A stretch of DNA of 6,076 nucleotides from an uncultured Clostridia bacterium. GTDB taxonomy: Bacteria > Bacillota > Clostridia > TANB77 > CAG-508. The translations under genes and the position numbers were made by a program. Under the pieces are notes generated by a model that was not told the DNA's origin, did not search any database, and worked only from the letters and a program-made list of their open reading frames with translations. This document shows positions 5,029 to 6,076 of this stretch, in pieces (position 1 is the first letter of the stretch; the number at the start of each line of letters is the position of its first letter). The stretch lies in contig CAKPRW010000078.1 in the NCBI GenBank assembly GCA_934183045.1, positions 1 through 6,076 on the forward strand, in the 5' to 3' direction.

Positions 5029-5029
5029 A

Positions 5030-5515
5030 TTATAAAATATCTTCTACTTTTTTACCTCTTTTTTTAGCAACTTGTTCTATTGTTTGCATAGATTTTAATC
5101 CTTCGATTGTAGCATATACTACGTTTCTAGGATTGTTTGTTCCTATAACTTTTGTTCTTATATCTTTATATCCTGCAAGTTCAAGTACTGGTCTAACGCT
5201 ACCTCCAGCAATAAGTCCTGTACCAACAGCAGCTGGTTTTAACATTACTTTAGCACTTCCAAATTTACCAACGAATTCGTGTGGTACACTTGTTTCAACT
5301 ATTGGAACTTCTACTAAGTTCTTTTTAGCTTCTTGGATTGCTTTTTTTATTGCATCTGGTACTTCTGCAGCTTTACCATTTCCTACACCTACATGACCAT
5401 TTTCGTCACCAACAACAACTACTGCACTAAATCTAAAAGTTCTACCACCTTTAACAACTTTAGCAACTCTGTTAATAGCAACAACTTTTTCTTTTAATTC
5501 ATTCTTTTCTTCCAT
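5030..5515 (-). CDS. rpsE: 30S ribosomal protein S5
   Basis: This 161-residue protein matches bacterial S5 in length and order of motifs. S5 lies at the mRNA entry side of the small subunit and contributes to decoding accuracy. The N-terminal double-stranded-RNA-binding-like domain contains LKEKVVAINRVAKVVKGGR (7-25), RFSAVVVVGDENGHVGVGNGKA (28-49, the S5 signature region) and the following helix. The C-terminal domain carries KPAAVGTGLIAGGSVRPVLELAG (93-115) and the conserved NNPRNVVYAT segment (127-136). The start is ATG. Its best Shine-Dalgarno match (AAGGAGGG, 5529-5536) lies unusually far upstream, about 13-14 nt from the ATG, but no nearer start fits. The next gene downstream is normally rpmD; here it is rplO after only 53 nt. 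Confidence 0.98.
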   Translation of the reverse strand: MEEKNELKEKVVAINRVAKVVKGGRTFRFSAVVVVGDENGHVGVGNGKAAEVPDAIKKAIQEAKKNLVEVPIVETSVPHEFVGKFGSAKVMLKPAAVGTGLIAGGSVRPVLELAGYKDIRTKVIGTNNPRNVVYATIEGLKSMQTIEQVAKKRGKKVEDIL

Positions 5516-5581
5516 AGGTTTTTGTTTTCCCTCCTTATTTTATAGTGATTGCAATTATTTGCATTTGTCTTAGTATTTATA

Positions 5582-5941
5582 TTAGAATTTTAAGCCACCT
5601 TCTCTAGCTGCTTCTGCTAATTCTTTTACTACTCCATGATATATGTATCCACCACGGTCAAATACTACTGTTTCTATTTTTTTATCAGCTGCTCTTTTAG
5701 CAATTAGTGTTCCAACTTCTTTTGCAGCTTCTTTATTTGCATGTTTTGTTTTTACTTCTTTATCTAATGTTGAAGCTTGAGCTAATGTTTTTCCAGCTAC
5801 ATCATCAATTATTTGAACATACAAATTTGTGTTACTTCTATATATACATAGTCTTGGTCTTTCTGCTGTTCCAGATATTTTTCTTCTTACTCTAAGATGT
5901 CTTCTTGTTCTTTCCATTTTTCTATCTGTCTTTTTTACCAT
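5582..5941 (-). CDS. rplR: 50S ribosomal protein L18
   Basis: This 119-residue protein has the usual length of bacterial L18, which binds 5S rRNA and helps anchor it in the central protuberance of the large subunit. The basic N-terminus (residues 1-25, RTRRHLRVRRKI) is followed by the conserved GTxxRPRLCIYRS segment (24-36). The family signature FDRGGYIYHG (94-103) leads into the near-universal ending AAREGGLKF. The ATG start has a GGAG Shine-Dalgarno site (5950-5953) 8 nt upstream. The gene sits between rplF and rpsE, its standard place in the spc operon, and is followed by a 66-nt gap before rpsE. I see nothing unusual in it. Confidence 0.98.
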   Translation of the reverse strand: MVKKTDRKMERTRRHLRVRRKISGTAERPRLCIYRSNTNLYVQIIDDVAGKTLAQASTLDKEVKTKHANKEAAKEVGTLIAKRAADKKIETVVFDRGGYIYHGVVKELAEAAREGGLKF

Positions 5942-6020
5942 TTTTCTTACTCCTTTCTCTTTAAAGTTAAGTTTTCTATTTACTCTTTAAAATCTAGTTC
6001 AAAGTATTAAGATTTAATTT

Positions 6021-6076
6021 CTATTTACCAGTTTTACCTTCTTTACGTCTAATAACTTCTTCAGCATATTTAATAC
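6021..6076 (-). CDS. rplF: 50S ribosomal protein L6, C-terminal end (partial)
   Basis: Only the last 17 complete codons before a TAG stop lie in the window; the gene continues past its high-coordinate edge. The readable end is IKYAEEVIRRKEGKTGK. This matches the conserved L6 tail, in which a G-I-[KR]-Y segment is followed by a VxRRKEGKTGK motif. L6 is a large-subunit protein that binds 23S rRNA near the sarcin-ricin loop and the factor-binding site. It lies directly upstream of rplR, as expected in the spc operon, with a 79-nt gap (5942-6020) in which I see only the rplR Shine-Dalgarno site. The fragment is too short for the track-style ORF criteria, but motif and position agree. Confidence 0.93.
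   Translation of the reverse strand, partial: IKYAEEVIRRKEGKTGK

Noticed and set aside
5550..5563. Small TGCAA/TTGCA hairpin between rplR and rpsE.
   Set aside because: Only five base pairs, no adjacent signal, and easily explained by chance.
4..6020. Possible reassignment of TGA, considered because no gene here uses TGA as its stop.
   Set aside because: All tryptophans checked are TGG and no conserved frame is interrupted by TGA. Low GC alone explains the preference for TAA and TAG stops.

Overview
The window is a piece of the conserved bacterial ribosomal-protein supercluster, the spc operon running into the start of the alpha operon. Every gene is on the minus strand, so transcription runs from high to low coordinates. 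The order is rplF (3' end only), rplR, rpsE, rplO, secY, adk, map, infA, rpmJ, rpsM, rpsK. The DNA is strongly AT-rich, codons favour A/T endings and AGA for arginine, and Shine-Dalgarno sites are strong (AAGGAGG type). Adenylate kinase carries a four-cysteine zinc LID, and the secY-adk-map-infA-rpmJ-rpsM-rpsK order is the one typical of Gram-positive bacteria. Together these suggest a low-GC Bacillota, most likely Clostridia-like. That assignment is inference, not proof. Tryptophan is TGG and no reading frame is broken by TGA, so the standard bacterial code fits.

Layout from upstream to downstream: rplF tail (6021-6076), rplR (5582-5941), rpsE (5030-5515), rplO (4542-4976), secY (3222-4541), adk (2369-3025), map (1567-2337), infA (1266-1484), rpmJ (1044-1157), rpsM (464-832) and rpsK (4-399). 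The ribosomal proteins build both subunits. SecY forms the translocon channel for nascent exported and membrane proteins. Adk balances adenylate pools, Map removes initiator methionines, and IF1 acts in translation initiation. The cluster therefore covers protein synthesis, maturation and export. No gene-free stretch exceeds 300 bases; the longest gaps are 833-1043 and 3026-3221.

The genes are ordinary, but several details are not. First, rpmD (L30) is missing from its usual place between rpsE and rplO, where only 53 nt remain. Second, four genes do not start with ATG: secY, map and infA use TTG and rpmJ uses GTG. Third, a perfect consensus promoter (TTGACA, 17 nt, TATAAT) overlaps the last codons and stop of map and should drive infA-rpmJ-rpsM-rpsK; two overlapping perfect palindromes cover its spacer and -10. 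Fourth, the rpmJ-rpsM gap contains a 22-bp interrupted stem-loop that looks like a ribosomal-protein autoregulatory leader, with a second inverted repeat and a possible promoter upstream of it. Fifth, the secY-adk gap can fold in two mutually exclusive ways, one ending near a T-run, which suggests attenuation. A smaller stem-loop sits against the rpmJ Shine-Dalgarno site. The intergenic RNA and DNA signals are the most promising part of this window. All of them were found by eye, without folding-energy or database support.
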